64,000 bases of DNA. Origin: Cryptomeria japonica. Lineage: Eukaryota; Streptophyta; Pinopsida; Cupressales; Cupressaceae. Below, one piece after another: positions 11,512-25,329 of this stretch; position 1 is the first letter of the stretch; every line of letters starts with the position of its first letter. Location of the stretch: NCBI RefSeq assembly GCF_030272615.1, contig NC_081406.1, forward strand, positions 472,740,400 to 472,804,399, given 5' to 3'. The notes under the pieces were generated by a model. The model was not told the origin of the DNA. It made no database searches and worked only from the letters and a program-made list of their open reading frames with translations. The translations under genes and the position numbers were made by a program.

Positions 11512-13450
11512 TTTTTTTGAAGGGACCTAAAACTCTTTACATAAAGTTGCTTACAAGATATCCAAGACTAAAAAACAACGGAACCAAAAGATAAAATGTT
11601 GCAAAAAGGATGGAAAAAACTAGTCGGGAACAAATCCAAATAACAAAAAGTTGCCCAAAAGGAAAGACACAACATACCAACAACTATCCAATAGCTAACA
11701 CCTAGCGAAAATTAGATAAACAACAAAGACAATAAGAACTATTTTAACAATTTCAGAGTACCAACAACTTCTAGTTCTTGTTGGTACATGCTCTAATGAA
11801 GCTCAAACAACTTTTGCAAGTCCTTTTTTTTCACATCCACAAATTTCTTCTTGCCTCAAGTTCAAGCACTGAGACCTTGATGACTGGGACCTATCATCTT
11901 CCTTGCATTAGTTGCATCCACATTTTGATTCTCTTTAATTTTCTTAAACTTCTCATAAAAAAATACAAATGGTCTCAACACTATTTTGAGTGTATTTGCT
12001 AAAATTTACAACCCTCTCTAGATTTTGGTTTATCTATTGCATTTTACTCTCGATCCCCTACATCCTTCCATCAAATTCATTCCTCTCTTTTTGAATTCTA
12101 CCCTCAAACTCACTCATGAAGGAATTCACATCCTACTTCACAACATCAAGGGTAGATTGAAAATCACCATTCGCACTGAACCTCGTTTCATTGACACCGT
12201 CCTTATTGAAAACAAACATATTTTGCAAGGATCTCAATCTTATGTTTATTTGGTTTATCTCCATGTGGAACATTTTAGCTAGTCGAAAACGACCCACCAC
12301 ACTTTCTTTAGCAAGGACCAACACATTATAAATATCCTCCTTGTTATCTAGGAGGTCTTGAGGAAAAAGACACATATCCTCCAACATTACTAAGAACACC
12401 ACCATTATCAGGTAAAATGTCTTGACTCTTAGGCATATCCTCATTAACAATCATTTCCACCTTCCCCTTACCTTTAGAAGGCACAAAGGCCTTGTCAACC
12501 CTTGCCACAACAAGTTTCTCCTTACCTTTAGAAATCACAGTATCCTTGTTAACCCTATGTTTATTCTTTTTGCTCTTCTTTGAAAACAACAATTTATTAA
12601 CAGAATCTTTATCCCTTGCTTGGACCCATTAGATCATGAAATCTAGGCTCTTCTTTTCTTGGCAGATTTTACATGCTTCCCTTTTTCATTCTCAAAGTGG
12701 GGCACAAAATATGTATCATTCTCCTCCTCCACTCTACATTCCTCACCATCATCTGACCTCTTAACCTCAATACCATAATTAGAAGAATCTCAACCCGAGT
12801 TTTGCTGCCACTAGTAGGTTTTTAGAGGGAGAGGGAAGGGCTTTAAAATGTTTCATGATCAACAAAATCAAACCCTCATACAAGATAGAAAACTTGGCAC
12901 TCTTTCCATGCTCTTTTAACCCAAATTCTTGGGAAGTGAGCAAAAAAAGGGAAAGGACACATAATGCTTATAACGAAAAATGATTAAGCAAGATAAAATG
13001 AATTCCATAAACAGTAGTGAAACGACCATCCAAAGTAAAATAACCCATCAAAACTTCAGCAATTTTATCCCCCACTGGTTTAATTGAAATTCTATCATAA
13101 CCCTTTTTTGAGAATTTAAAAAGTTTATTTCTTTCCTTACCTTTAAAAACATCTCCAGGGCTTCATCCAAGGCTTTTGTATCTTTAAAAATATTCCTCCC
13201 ATTGGTGGATGGGCCGATAATCTTTTCTTTAGTGATAGTCATCTCTTGCCATCGACTCGACCATCGAGCTACTTTCCTTCCACCCTTTCACAAAGATCTT
13301 AGTCATTTCAGGATCAGGACCATGCAATTTCTCCATGTAGGGAGTAACACCTCGTCATCCAAAATCCTCCATATCCTCCCTTTCCTTTTAATGCTCTCAC
13401 AGGAAATGGGCTCGATTCTTCTCTAGTCACCACCCATGGTAGAAAGTTGT
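11512..13450 (-). mobile_element. LINE ORF1-like remnant
   Basis: On the minus strand, decayed reading frames run from about 13440 to 12130, broken by stops. They end in a lysine-rich tail with repeated KGKGK/KGKEK units (12344-12592), a style common in plant L1 ORF1 proteins. A T-rich run at 11511-11519 would be the 3' poly(A) of a minus-strand insertion. No endonuclease or RT segment is visible between, so the copy appears internally deleted. Assignment rests on composition, orientation and the tail rather than on a firm motif. Confidence 0.35.
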
Positions 13451-13599
13451 GACACAACTAGGAAAATGAGGAGAGAAAAACCACACTTTCTGCAAAAACC
13501 ATGAAGGGCTTCCAAAACAACACCCATAATTTGTGCGAAGAGTACCCAAGCCATCATATTCTTAGGTGATAGTTCCAACATGACCTCTTTGCTCATCAA

Positions 13600-13870
13600 A
13601 ACTATTGTTGGACTTAATATCATGGGGTACTAATTCATAATTATGCCAAAATCGAATCGAGTCCTTAAAAACCCCCACATTGGCAAAAGTCTTAGCAAGA
13701 CCATTGCCCTCTCTCTATATATGAGATGCAATATTTTTCCAAAGAATTGAGGATACCCAAAGAATCAATAATATATGATTCAATGGACCAACTAAGGGTA
13801 TTAGTCTTATTGATACAATTAATAATGTTAAGAAAATCACCTTTCAATCATATTTTGTGAAATCCTAGAC
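13600..13870 (-). mobile_element. LINE RNase H tail remnant
   Basis: A minus-strand frame carries REGNGLAKTFANVGVF after a WSIESYIIDSLGIL-like segment, matching the C-terminal end (R-E-x-N-x-x-A-D/K-x-x-A-N) of the RNase H domain of plant L1-type LINEs. It may be the 3' end of a LINE separate from the ORF1-like remnant that follows downstream. Confidence 0.45.
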
Positions 13871-16319
13871 CAAGCCAATTTCAAACTGTGATAGGAAATC
13901 GTAGCTTCAGATAGGTGGTTTGTCTGGTAGGATATGTTGATATGTTGCTATGTTGCAAGCGAATGGATAATGCGTCTATCTATTACTCAAATATTTTATT
14001 GGTAAACTTAATCTTAACTTAGATAAGGTTAAGAGGGGGTTTGAAAATAGTGGAGGAATGATTAGATCTATGCAGTGATATGTTAGGTATATTAGTTGGT
14101 TTGGAATGGATAATATGAGGTGGCTAGAAAATGGGTTGCAAGGGGATATTGGTAGCATGATGGGATGGGAAATGGGAATAGGAATGGATACATGAGGATA
14201 ATTTGCAAGGATTAGAGTCACGCTCATGTTTAGCAACGTCTTCCCTTAGAAATTGGAATTTGTTGGCCTTATTTATTTTCTTTTAAAATTTTATATTTTT
14301 GAGATGACCTCATGATCATAGTGTTCCTCGTTGTTAAAACATATAGGTATTCAATTTTTCCATATTTTGGGAACCCCAAAGTGATCCATGGTACTATAAA
14401 TGTTGACTCTAGGACTCTTTCTAACAAGAAGATGTGAGTGTGGATCTGATGTTTTGGCATATAACCCTAATATATGATTAATCAAAGGAAAAAGATAACC
14501 TTAAAAGACACAAATTTCAAATCTAAGAAAAATGTGGAAAGAATAAGAAAAATCGTATCAAAAATTTGAAATCATAAAGAATTATAATCCTAGTACAAGG
14601 CACATAAGAGGAGATCAAATATTAGGAGTTCACCAAAATGTAAGAAAATAAAGTAACCCTTACACTAATTTTGAGACTAATTAATCAATCTAAATTAAGA
14701 GTTGAGTTTGACAAGTGTAAATGATAAAGAGAGGCTTAAGATGTACTTATCTTTACTCAATGGTTTTAGGTAGCCAATAATTGATTTTTTGATATGGACT
14801 ATGATAGATTATTATGACCCAAGTTCTAAAATTGAATTAACATTATATGTATTGTTACATGTCTATGCAAAAAGTTTATTTCACTCTTAGATAAGGCATC
14901 ACACATGGTTTAGTCCTTGTGTTGTTATACCCTTGTGGCATGGTTTTTTCTTCTACACTTTTGATCTTTGGTACATGTGTGCCTACATTTCTAAAGATGG
15001 GTGGTGTCAAGAAGTACCTTAGGGAGACTATTAGTGTGTAGAGAGGATGCACCTTTCATTAGTGACTAGTCAATCCTTGTCAATTCAAACAAAATTAAAT
15101 GCACACCAAGCATAAATATATGATGCCTAGATGATGAATTATTCGTATATGTGCAAGTGTTAATTCACTATTATTAGTCTCCATGTGGTATAGTACGAAT
15201 GAGATTCTATCTATTTAATGTCTACTAGTGACTTAGATTTTATATTTAGATGCCTAATCCTTAGCATTCAATTCACTCTATTTCACACATAATCAGATTA
15301 GTCACAATCAAATTATCAAATAGGTTTTAAAATTATAAGTGTTAAATGAAAAAATTAATATATGAGGATAAAATTAAAGATATCATTTTTTTACAATCTA
15401 TAGTATCGATTGATGTTTTTTTTGGATAAGAGTATGTAAGAACTTTGAATAAATTTTAGGATTGCACTCTATAATTTTTGACATTGAGATGATAGAGAGT
15501 TTTAGGAGACACGTAATTGATGATTCAAAATATTGATTCAAAACACTCTTACACAATCTCTAAGAATATAATCAATTTAGATTTAAATTTATATTAATAA
15601 AAAATTACAAAATGTTGGCTTATAATTAATATAATCTAAATATATTTTAAAATAACACTACACAAATTTTCTAATAAAAAATATAATAATAATACACTTT
15701 TATTGAATGCACTTAAATTACATATATTTTTTAAATTAATACTTAAACATTTAAATATAGGTTAATTTTATTTTTAACTCTATAATACTAACAAATTTTA
15801 CTTATATAAACAATTTCCTTTTAAGAAAGTTCTTTGATCTATTATCTTATTTGACATAAAAATCATTGAAATTTATATAATGATAACATGCATATATAAA
15901 TTATATAATTTACTTATCTTTTTATATATTCATAATGATATAAATGAAGTAAATAATACAATATGAATTGAAATAAAAATATATAATAAATATTTTAAAT
16001 TTGTAAAATCAAGAATTTATTTTAAATATTATTTTTATATATTTTGATTAAATAATTGAAAATATATGTAATTTTAATTATATAAATATTTCTTATTTGA
16101 ATTTTTTTAGATAAGGTTACATGCTCACTTGATATCCACTCTTGCATAAAAAGGTCGAGGGATTTAAATCTAGGTCGTGCTTCTTTTTATATTTCATTAT
16201 AATAGTATTTTAGAAAAAAAAAATTATACTTATTTAAATTCATAATATATAATAAGATAAATATTTTCAAATAGTCATAGCATAAATAAGCAAAAAAGAG
16301 GTAATTCAGAAGGGTTTTT
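13871..16319. other. AT-rich intergenic DNA with a diverged dispersed repeat
   Basis: About 15300-16300 is extremely AT-rich with no ORF of note. The stretch at about 15000-15150 shares short phrases (for example GTCAATCCTTGT, then a 'caccaagca' block) with 23280-23400 and more weakly with 28740-28850, suggesting an old dispersed repeat. No gene is visible. Confidence 0.35.
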
Positions 16320-19300
16320 AAAAAATTCATATGAGTTTTTCACAAACCCAATTCTAAGAACACCATAAATAACTCATCTAACAGGCATGAAATTTGAGGA
16401 GCAAATCTCATTGATGAGAAAAGTTGATAAATACAAGATATTGAGCATGCCAAAGAAGCTAGAGAAGTATATGAGACTATAGTAAGACTTTGTTGAATTT
16501 TTTTAAGGAGAGTGACAATCATTAGTCTAGAGCTACAACATAAAATAAGGGGACTATCAAAGGGCACTATCAAGATTGATCATTGTGAACAAGATGGATA
16601 ATATTTTTTGGGAGGTAAAGACCCACTTCAAGATATTACAATTGTGATTTTCCTCAATAACCCACTTAACAAGACAATTTGCAAGGTATCCATTTTTTAG
16701 GGATATTAAAACAAATGATGTAGCTTCCAACCAAGGAGTGAAACAAATATTATACTTGGATAAAGTCCCTATCCACTAGAAGGACTCTTGATTCCTTCCT
16801 TCTATTTAGGGGATAAACCATGATTAAGGAATTTATTTTATAGATAATCATTTTTTGGCTCAACTCACTAATTTTTGCAAGAGCTAGAAGAATACTTTGG
16901 CCTTCCTTGGTATTGATCCCCATAGTACTAAAGTAAAGATCAAATAGATCCATCCTTAGTATAGTTTAATCCTCCAAGCACACCAACGCTCGAGTTACCA
17001 TAGGAAGAACCATCAATATTTATTTTGAAGAAAAATAAAGTGGGGAAGACCATTTATCAAATTTGTTCACCTTTCAAGAAATCCATTAGAGATTGTGAGG
17101 GTGCTAAGAGGAATACTATTCCTTTTCCATAGAAGTACAAGTTGCAATGGTCTCTTTCGTAGAAATCTATAACATTTTGTAAAATTTGAGATATACTACT
17201 TTGGTGACCTTGAATAATTTGACAATTATATTCCAACTAGATCCACCAAAGGATGAAAATAAGAGCAAGCTCTTATGCAACATTAAGAAAAAATATCATA
17301 GAAGGTGGTTGACCCATGCTCATAGAAATTGAGATAATGAGGTAGCATGAACAACAAGTTAGTTTCAATGTTACCACCATTGTCACCAAATATATGAAAC
17401 AAAAAATGTTGAAAAAATTCGTGAGCAATAAATTCCTCTTCAATACAACATAAAACACATTTAAAGGGGACTAGATTCCTCACTTTTTTAATACTATCCC
17501 AAGAAACAATTATTTTGATAGACAACCAAATGAAGAATTTGTACTTGGGCGAATTAAATTTATTCCAGATTTAGTTACGCCAAGGAAAATCTTTTTCTCA
17601 CTATTTTTTCTATAAAGGGACTTGTACCGAGGATCCATAGTAAAGTTACCTCCAAGATCATGGCAACACGTAAGGATATCAACATCTTCCAAAGTGTGGA
17701 ATGACTAAACCACAAGAATAGAACATAGAGTACCCCTTGAAAGACATCTACTCAAATCCTTCTAATGATAGATCAAGGAATTCCTCACCTCAACATTTCT
17801 CTTAGAGTAAGCAACTTAATACCAACCTGCCACTATAAAGGCTTGGCTTAAAGGTTCAAGGAGCGGAAATAAGGAGAGGATTAGCGAGTGAGAGCTCTCT
17901 AACCATTTTTTAAAATCCTAAAAAGAGAACCCTTGACAAGTGAAGCCCTATTCCTATTTTTTTTTATAAACCATTGATCCCCTGCCATTTGGATTCATTT
18001 TTGGGATCTCATAATCAATAACTCCACAAGCAAGTATTTGAAGTTTAGAATTTTGGCCCACAATCAATTTGGATGTTTACACCATGTCTGATAAATATTG
18101 TTATTGAGAACAACCTACCCAACACCCATGCCACCTTTCTACACATACTTGATTCTACTAATATGACCACACTTGTAAAAATCCAAGTTGCCTACCTATA
18201 TAAATTTCCTATAAAGAGCATCAAAATCATTAAGGATGCTTTTTGGGTAGATAAAACAAGGAATGCATGGATGGGTACAGCTTGTAGAATAAATATTAAA
18301 AATGTTTATTGGTCTACACAATGGAAGTTGCAATGATTAACCTTAAATCTAAATCCATTGATGATATTTTTCCATTAATCCCTTTTGGGATTAGCAATAG
18401 ATGATGGAATGCCATGATCATTAAACAAAAGTTGTCCTATATTAAAACGAAAAATATCCTCAACTAGATGTTCAAGGGTGTATTATAGAAGAAGATGTTG
18501 GACTTGCACTCATTTATCTTTTGCCCAAAGCAACCAAATAAATATCTAGAGCTTTCCTTAGATTGATTTCTTCTTGAATCTTAGAAACACCCATTGGAGT
18601 CATGTCATTACAAAATTGAAGGTTATTTTGTGGGTTTATATCATGTGTAATAGTCCAACCATGCATGCAACCAATGAATTTTAGGTTCTTTAGAAACACG
18701 ACTAGACTTTTAACCATAAGGATGAAAAGGTAAGGAAATAAGGGATCACCTCACCAAACTCCTTTAGAGGAATAATAGAGGGATTTAATACCATTAATTA
18801 AAATAGAAAAGGAGAATTCACACAACTTGTATCACCTTGTCAATTCATTCCAATAAAAAACCTAATTCCATAATAATATTCCTAAGAATTAACTATTTGA
18901 CCCTATTGCAAGTCTTGGACATATCCAACTTAATGAACACAACCTTCTTAGAGTGATACATAGAGTGGATGCATTAGTAGCCATATGATACCAACAACTT
19001 GATGTAATACCCATTCACAAATCTACCCTACTTAAGAGAGATGAGGGAAGCCATAACTCACTTTAGGCAATCCACAATGAGTTTGGTGATGATACTATAG
19101 ATGACATCATAAAGAGATAAGGGCAAAAAAATGAAAAAAATTAGCATCCTCCTTTTTAATAATCAAGGCCAAAATGTGGTATTGAGTTCTTTGATAACCC
19201 TCCAATTATACTAATACTCTCGAACCATATCCAATAGATCAAATTTCAAGATATCCCAAAATTATTAAAATAACACAATGGGAAAAGGATTCAAGATAGG

Positions 19301-20360
19301 TGATTTCTATTTCTTCATTGAAACAACCACATCTTCAATCTCTTTAAGAGTTATGGATCTCACAAGCAATTTTTTTATATACGTGGAGACAAAAGGATGA
19401 ATGTAACGTAGAATGACCAATTTCTACTACATAGTTAGAGGGCCACTCTTGAGGAAGAGGAAACAGAAGTGTTGAATTGCTTCTTCATTTATATGATAAA
19501 ATGAGGACAAATGGTGTCCTTGAGAAAAGACAAGATCATAAATCATGTTTCGTCTCTTTGACTAATTTATGGAAAAATGAAGTATTCATATCTCCCGCAT
19601 GCAAATAATCAAGTTCTTATTTGTTTCCAAAAATATCCTCATGAAAGAGCCATTCATTTAGCTCTTTAGAGAGGGGGGGTTCTATATAAAGGCATTCACT
19701 GGTCATACCCTCCTTTATTTGAAAATTCATCTTATCAAACTCCTCTTGTACTATTTTCTTTTTCTCAAAAATGTTTCTAAAACACAATATGTTTCATTGT
19801 TTAAGGTTGAACTTCACAAATTGAAGTCATTTGGAAAAAATATACAACAATACCAAAAGGTTTCCCTTCAACTAATAAGTGACAATGTATTCATGAATCA
19901 TTTGATATTTGAGCAAAATTAGTTGAAACTTGAAGGTTGTCTTCTTTTCTTGGGAGATGGAGCAAGAAAACTTAATAGACTAGTGATTTGATCTATTATA
20001 ATGCAAAACATCTTAGTATGAGATCAAATAATCACCAAAACAACATTCATCTTTGACACCCATAAACTTGCAAATCAAAGCAGGTTTAAAAATACAACAT
20101 ATCACCTTTAGTTAGATCCGAAATGATGGCAAGAATAGGTTGTTGTTGACCCTTCATCAAACCACCATTAGATTAAGGGAATTTATCGCTCCTTTGGTCT
20201 AATTTAGAATCACTTTGGCATGTAATAAGAAACCAACAACATTTACACAAGTAGAGGTTATGGGTTCATAGTCCTAGACAACATCCTTGAATGAGAAGGT
20301 AAGGAGGCCCTTTGTGCCCCTTTTAGATGTAGCCATGGGCATCCAAAGTCACCTTAAGCA
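16320..20360 (-). mobile_element. decayed L1-type LINE (RT, zinc-binding and RNase H remnants)
   Basis: In minus order, frames broken by many stops show an RT palm segment near 18960 (VVFIKLDMSKTCNRV, from the usual KLDMSKAYDRV), then GDPLFPYLFILMVKS near 18740, then LQFCNDMTPMG near 18610, a decayed form of QFADDT-L-G with the catalytic pair damaged. The zinc-binding region after RT follows (WNKFNSPKYKFFIWLS, about 17570; FKCVLCCIEEEFIAHEFFQHF, about 17450-17400), and an RNase H-like stretch at 16953-16750. The order matches plant L1 ORF2. The upstream part (18960-20360) is too eroded to assign endonuclease motifs. Boundaries are approximate. Confidence 0.7.
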
Positions 20361-20560
20361 AAAAAAATATACCAATCACAACAACAAAAATAGAAGAAAT
20401 TAAAATAAAATAATGGTTGCAATGCACATGAAAAAAAAGCCATCCCTATGGGGGTTGCATAAGTACAATGGTGGTGAAGGCTATCAAAACCCTAATTGTG
20501 GATTGATTTCATGTACAATAGTTGTCACTTAATTTTTTTCTTTAAATTATTCATCACATT

Positions 20561-21899
20561 TGTAGCTTCGTAAATTGTACACCCTTAATTGGGTGGTACA
20601 ATTTCACACTTAGGCTAGCACTCGCCTTAGTGTGTTGCATTCTGCATTTTAAATTCCCTTTAACCATTTAATTAATTAATTGAATTAAATATAAAGTCCT
20701 CTTTTATCACTCTACACATCATAAATTGGGCCCTTAATCCTAAGTGTGCTCCTTTTTATTTTATCCTTTTAATTAATTCATTCATTAAAGTCCTAATTAG
20801 GTCCAATTTGGACCTTCAAGGCCTGATTTTGCATATCTAAACACCTTGAATTGTCGCATCGAGTTGGGAATCACCTTATAATCATGATACCTTGCATCCC
20901 TAAAAATTTGGGAAAAAGTTGGTCGGACGAGGATGATTTGCTCTAATCCCAAGTTTTTCTCCTCGAATTTTGGGATAATGTTTTGGCAGTATTATAATGT
21001 TTAAATCCAGCTTCGTGCGAAATTATATCAATTCTAGGTCGGTCTAAAGGTGATTTCAATTATGAAATCCCTATATACGTCAATCTTCTTAACTCATTCT
21101 CATCTAAGCAATCAATCTCTCCAAGCAATCAAACATTCTTGCATTCGTGAAGCATTATCAAACATTTCTAGAGATCTTCAAGGCTGCATTTCCTTCATTC
21201 AACCATTGTGGAGCAAATTACAACATTCATATGCAAGCATGTGTGTGTGATTAGGGTTTTGTCATGTTCATGCCATTTCATACAACATATGTGATTACAT
21301 TCAAGAAGCAAAGCATCATTACCATTCATTGCAGATCTGATGTATATCTTTATTTATTTCAGTATTTGCAATATTTTGATCATGGTTAATTCCTAAACCA
21401 GGGTTTGACTTAGGAAAGCCCCTATTCCCAACCTCTTTGCCTTTCTTTATGTATGCAAGAAATAGGTACGAAGTTGCGATCTTCAGAATTGGCATTATTT
21501 GCAGAGACGAATCAACCCCCTTTGGTGTGCGAAAAGTTTGGAGGACCGGAGCAAATTTTGCTACGGTCCCAACATTTTTGGAGCTTTTTCGAGGATCAGG
21601 TTCGAATTTGCTTATATTTCTCCAATCCAAGTGCATGCCTCAATCCGACAACTGGAACTTGCTATTTCTATGTTTTTACCTTTATTTTCAACACTTTACC
21701 CTAATTTTAGCAATTCAACTAACAAAAGCGGGCAAACAAATCCACCCCTTGAATCCAATCAATATTCTCAGTCCTTATCATTGTTGGTTTGTGACTAAAT
21801 CTATTTGATTCAACCCTCTTTTGAATGTAATAGGTCCCTAAGTAAAAATTAACGGTTTCCATCCTTTTTTGGTGGAAACCCTAATTTTTCACCATTACA
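20561..21899 (+). repeat. probable solo LTR (1339 bp)
   Basis: Starts TGTAGCTTCGTAAATT and ends CACCATTACA, i.e. TG...CA. It is flanked by ACATT (20556-20560) and ACATC (21900-21904), a 5-bp target duplication with one transition. No second LTR, PBS or internal coding sequence is found nearby, which fits recombination to a solo LTR. Composition and length suggest a Gypsy-type LTR (inference). Orientation is unproven. Overlapping ORFs at 21437-21808 are LTR shadows. Confidence 0.55.
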
Positions 21900-21904
21900 A
21901 CATC

Positions 21905-24900
21905 ATCATTAAACACATGCTTATTTGAAATAAAATTCATATCACATTTCTAGGAAGTTGTGTAATAGTAATGTGTGAAACTTGTAAGAGAGTAACAAAG
22001 TTTTAAAATCTTCTTTGCCTCAACAAGATCAACTATGTTAAGTGGATGTTGGTCTATTTATGAGAATGTGTGGTTCATAAAGACCATATTGGTGATTAAT
22101 TGTTAGTCAAGTTCAATGGATTGACACCATAAGGAATGATGTAAGGTTCAAGTCCTGAGTGAGTTTGGTAAAATTGATACCCCACATTACTTAGCATTGA
22201 TATTAAGGAGGTTGACAATTTGTACACTTGATTCTTACATGTTAGAAAAAGTATTCCTTACAAAAAAGGATGAACCCTAATTCTAAGACACGTGTGGTGA
22301 GGTTGTGTAGCAACAACTTCATAGGAAATGATGAGTTCCCAATTATAGTCTCACAAGATTTGATCAATATAAGAAAAAAAACTAATATTTATGCACAAAT
22401 AAAGGCTGGATGGTTAATTTTTAATCAATGAAACAAACATAGTGGATGAATTCCTAACTTTAGAACTTTTTAATATGGTTTACAATGAAAGTATAAGGTT
22501 AACTTACGGGATAAGAACTAGTAAGTTTGAGGATTAATTTTGCATTGCCTAGTTCTTATTTGGTAAGTCGCAGGATTCTCAAATTTCATAGAATCTTATT
22601 TAATAAGATAATTTTTACTGTTATTGTTTAGGTTGAATTAATCAATGAACATGTTTATTTTTTGAATTGCAACCTTTAGTGCTAATTATTTCACTTGCTT
22701 TTTATGGGTCATGTATACCCATGAGTCACTTTTTATTATCTACTCTATTATTTTGTGATTGATATCTAATGCTCATGGAAGTGTTTTCAGTTAGAGAACA
22801 AATAAATCACCCCTACACTAAGTTATGTGGCTAATTTATTGATTATAACATCAATGCAATTATAAACCTAGCTAAAAGAGCTTAACTTAGATGGATAATT
22901 GGATTTAGAGTTGTAATAGAAATCCAATGAATTAAATAAATGTATGCATACTTTGGTGTTAGAAAGAGGGGGACTAGTTTGATTATGACAAAGGGTGGGT
23001 TATTGAAATTTGAGATTGGATATAAAACAAGTGACAATGAAAATGGTGTTCTATCAAATCTTGAATTATGCACAAGAATGGACAAAGGTTGTAGAAATAA
23101 CCCTAAGATTATGGATTGTGGTCATGGGCTTCAATTTGCATCCTTGAACATTTTTAATCGCCCTAATATCTAAATCTTTAAAACTTTAGTACTTGCAAAA
23201 AAGTGTTTACCTATGCTTGTACTTGAAATTGAAAAACTTGGTAATGCCAAGAAGCACCAAGGAGCTCATTGAGTTAGGATGTGAGAGTGTATTTGATTCT
23301 TCCTCACATGTTGGTCAATCCTTGTTGATCCATTCAATGAGTTTTTTACTAAGTTAGAAGACATGCCAAGCAACGTATGCAACAAATGATTAGGTAGTTG
23401 AAAACAATGTTACATACAATGATAATGAGTGATTGAGACTTGATACACTAATTGGAATTCAATGAATGCTTGAGTAATAAGTGTAAAAATTAGAGTTTTG
23501 ACATATATTGTTACATGAGATGATGTAAATGAGATTATTGATGCCAAGATTAGAGGTTTCAATAATTATGTGTTGTAAAGCCTACTAGAGGATGGTGGTG
23601 AGTAATTTTCGATGAAATTTATAAATGATGAAATGACCTTATGATGGTGTGATTTTTAAAAATTCTTGGGCACATAATTTGAACCTTATAGTGCATGATT
23701 TGACAAGAAAAGGTCTTTAAATTAAAGTTCGACCTGTAAACCCCCGATTGTGAATTGCGCGATTTGGTGCAAAAATAATTTTTTAATTTGAAAACTAGTG
23801 GTCAAGGCCATAAGTTCAGCCCTAACTTGGGTCAAGTATACAAGTTTAACCTTAAAATGGGCAAATAAAAACACTAATATGAGAACATAGACTAATTTGA
23901 GTAGGGGTGAAATAGTATTTATGGGTGTCATATTAAGTCTATTTTTAGTGAGTGTATTGAACTAGAATAAATCATGTGTTAGGACACTATACTTAAGACA
24001 TCCCTGGATTACATTAGTGTAAAATGTGAGGGGAGAATGCAAGTGACACACTTTCCACCTCTGCATTTTGTCCCCACTTTGGTGTGCATGTAAATCTACA
24101 TGAACAAGCATACTAAAGTAAAAAATATATAAGATCACCTCAAAACAAAATAAGTTGATTCAACTTGTGAATTGCACATATTTTAAGAGTTCAATGAGTA
24201 ATATTATCCCCCCTTAATTTTGTATGATAACAAGATTATAGTGTATAAAATATCAAGCATAAGCAAAATAAACTAAGAATGGAAAATTTGAGTATAAGGA
24301 TGATAAGGAAATGACAAGTAATACATAGATATATACTTGAGTTACCTATGTGTGATCATCATGGTACAAGATGAAAATGAAAGATTCCCTCACTTTTCCC
24401 CTCAAACTGGGGCAATCGTGAATGTGTTTAAACCCATAAAAAGATAGCGAATAACCTTTCTCCTAGTAACAACCATAGAAGAGCACAAATAATAAATGAT
24501 AAGTAAAAATATAAATAATCTTATGTTAAATGAACCATGTGATCTATCACTTGATGTTTTCACCTCAGCAAGACTATCATCTTTTGTATCACAACATGCA
24601 CAAGTGAAGTATATTCTAATAATGTGTGTCTATGAACAAATATTTTATGTAACGATGACAAATTCTATGAACGAATTCTAGATCATGTTGCAATATTTCT
24701 TGGAGTCCAACTTTGTTTTGTTGGATTTGGTCCTATGGTGACTATGACCTCATGTTTAAGTATATGAGATAAGTCCTTGGGCATGTGAAGGTTGTGTAAA
24801 TATTTTTTTCATGCGGTCTTATACACTTGTAACGTGTTCATGTTAGGTGATAAATTTTAGCCCCTTAGGAAAATGGGAAAGTAATAACTATATCAATATC

Positions 24901-25001
24901 ATCTATTATATTTGAAGTAATTATGTTAGGTTCTTGGATTTAGCCCTTGGTGAAACGAGAAAGCATTGGATTGAAGACATATGGTTTCATAGTTTGAATA
25001 A
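21905..25001. other. intergenic DNA, only a diverged dispersed repeat noted
   Basis: No gene or element end could be supported. About 23100-23400 shares ordered short blocks with 28600-28850 (a 'ccttgaac', 'taaatc-ttaaaa', 'tacttgcaa', 'gccaagcaac' series), suggesting two decayed copies of the same repeat. Confidence 0.35.
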
Positions 25002-25329
25002 TTGTGCATTGTCATTTGTGATTTTGATTGTTTGCATTTTTTCTCTGACGTTTTGGATCAAACTCCATGATCCTTCATTACGAAGTAAAAACAAGAGAAG
25101 AGTTGAATTGTGAGATAGTTTGCAGACCAAGCCAAATAAAAGGTGGGAGAACAATCTTCTTGGTTTTTTGACCCAACTTCTATTCTCCCACCTTTTATTT
25201 GGCTTGGTCTGCAAACTATCTCACAATTCTCTTTTCTTGTTTTTACTTCCTAGTGAAGGATTATGGAGTTTGATCCAAAACGTTGAGGAAAAAATGCGCA
25301 CAGTCAAAACTAGAAATGACATTGCACAA
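25002..25329. repeat. foldback: ~150-bp inverted repeat arms around a ~28-bp loop
   Basis: The left arm (25002-25152) and right arm (25180-25329) are reverse complements with few mismatches. The inner ~47 bases, from the ATTCTCCCACC block out to CTATCTCACAATT, are perfect. Both strands therefore open ORFs starting with the same peptide (MQTKPNKRWEN), an artefact of the palindrome. It could be a foldback transposon or a hairpin-RNA source; no transposase and no target duplication were recognised. Confidence 0.8.

Noticed and set aside
21437-21808. ORF of 123 codons and its frame-shifted partners
   Set aside because: They lie wholly in the probable solo LTR and have no domain.
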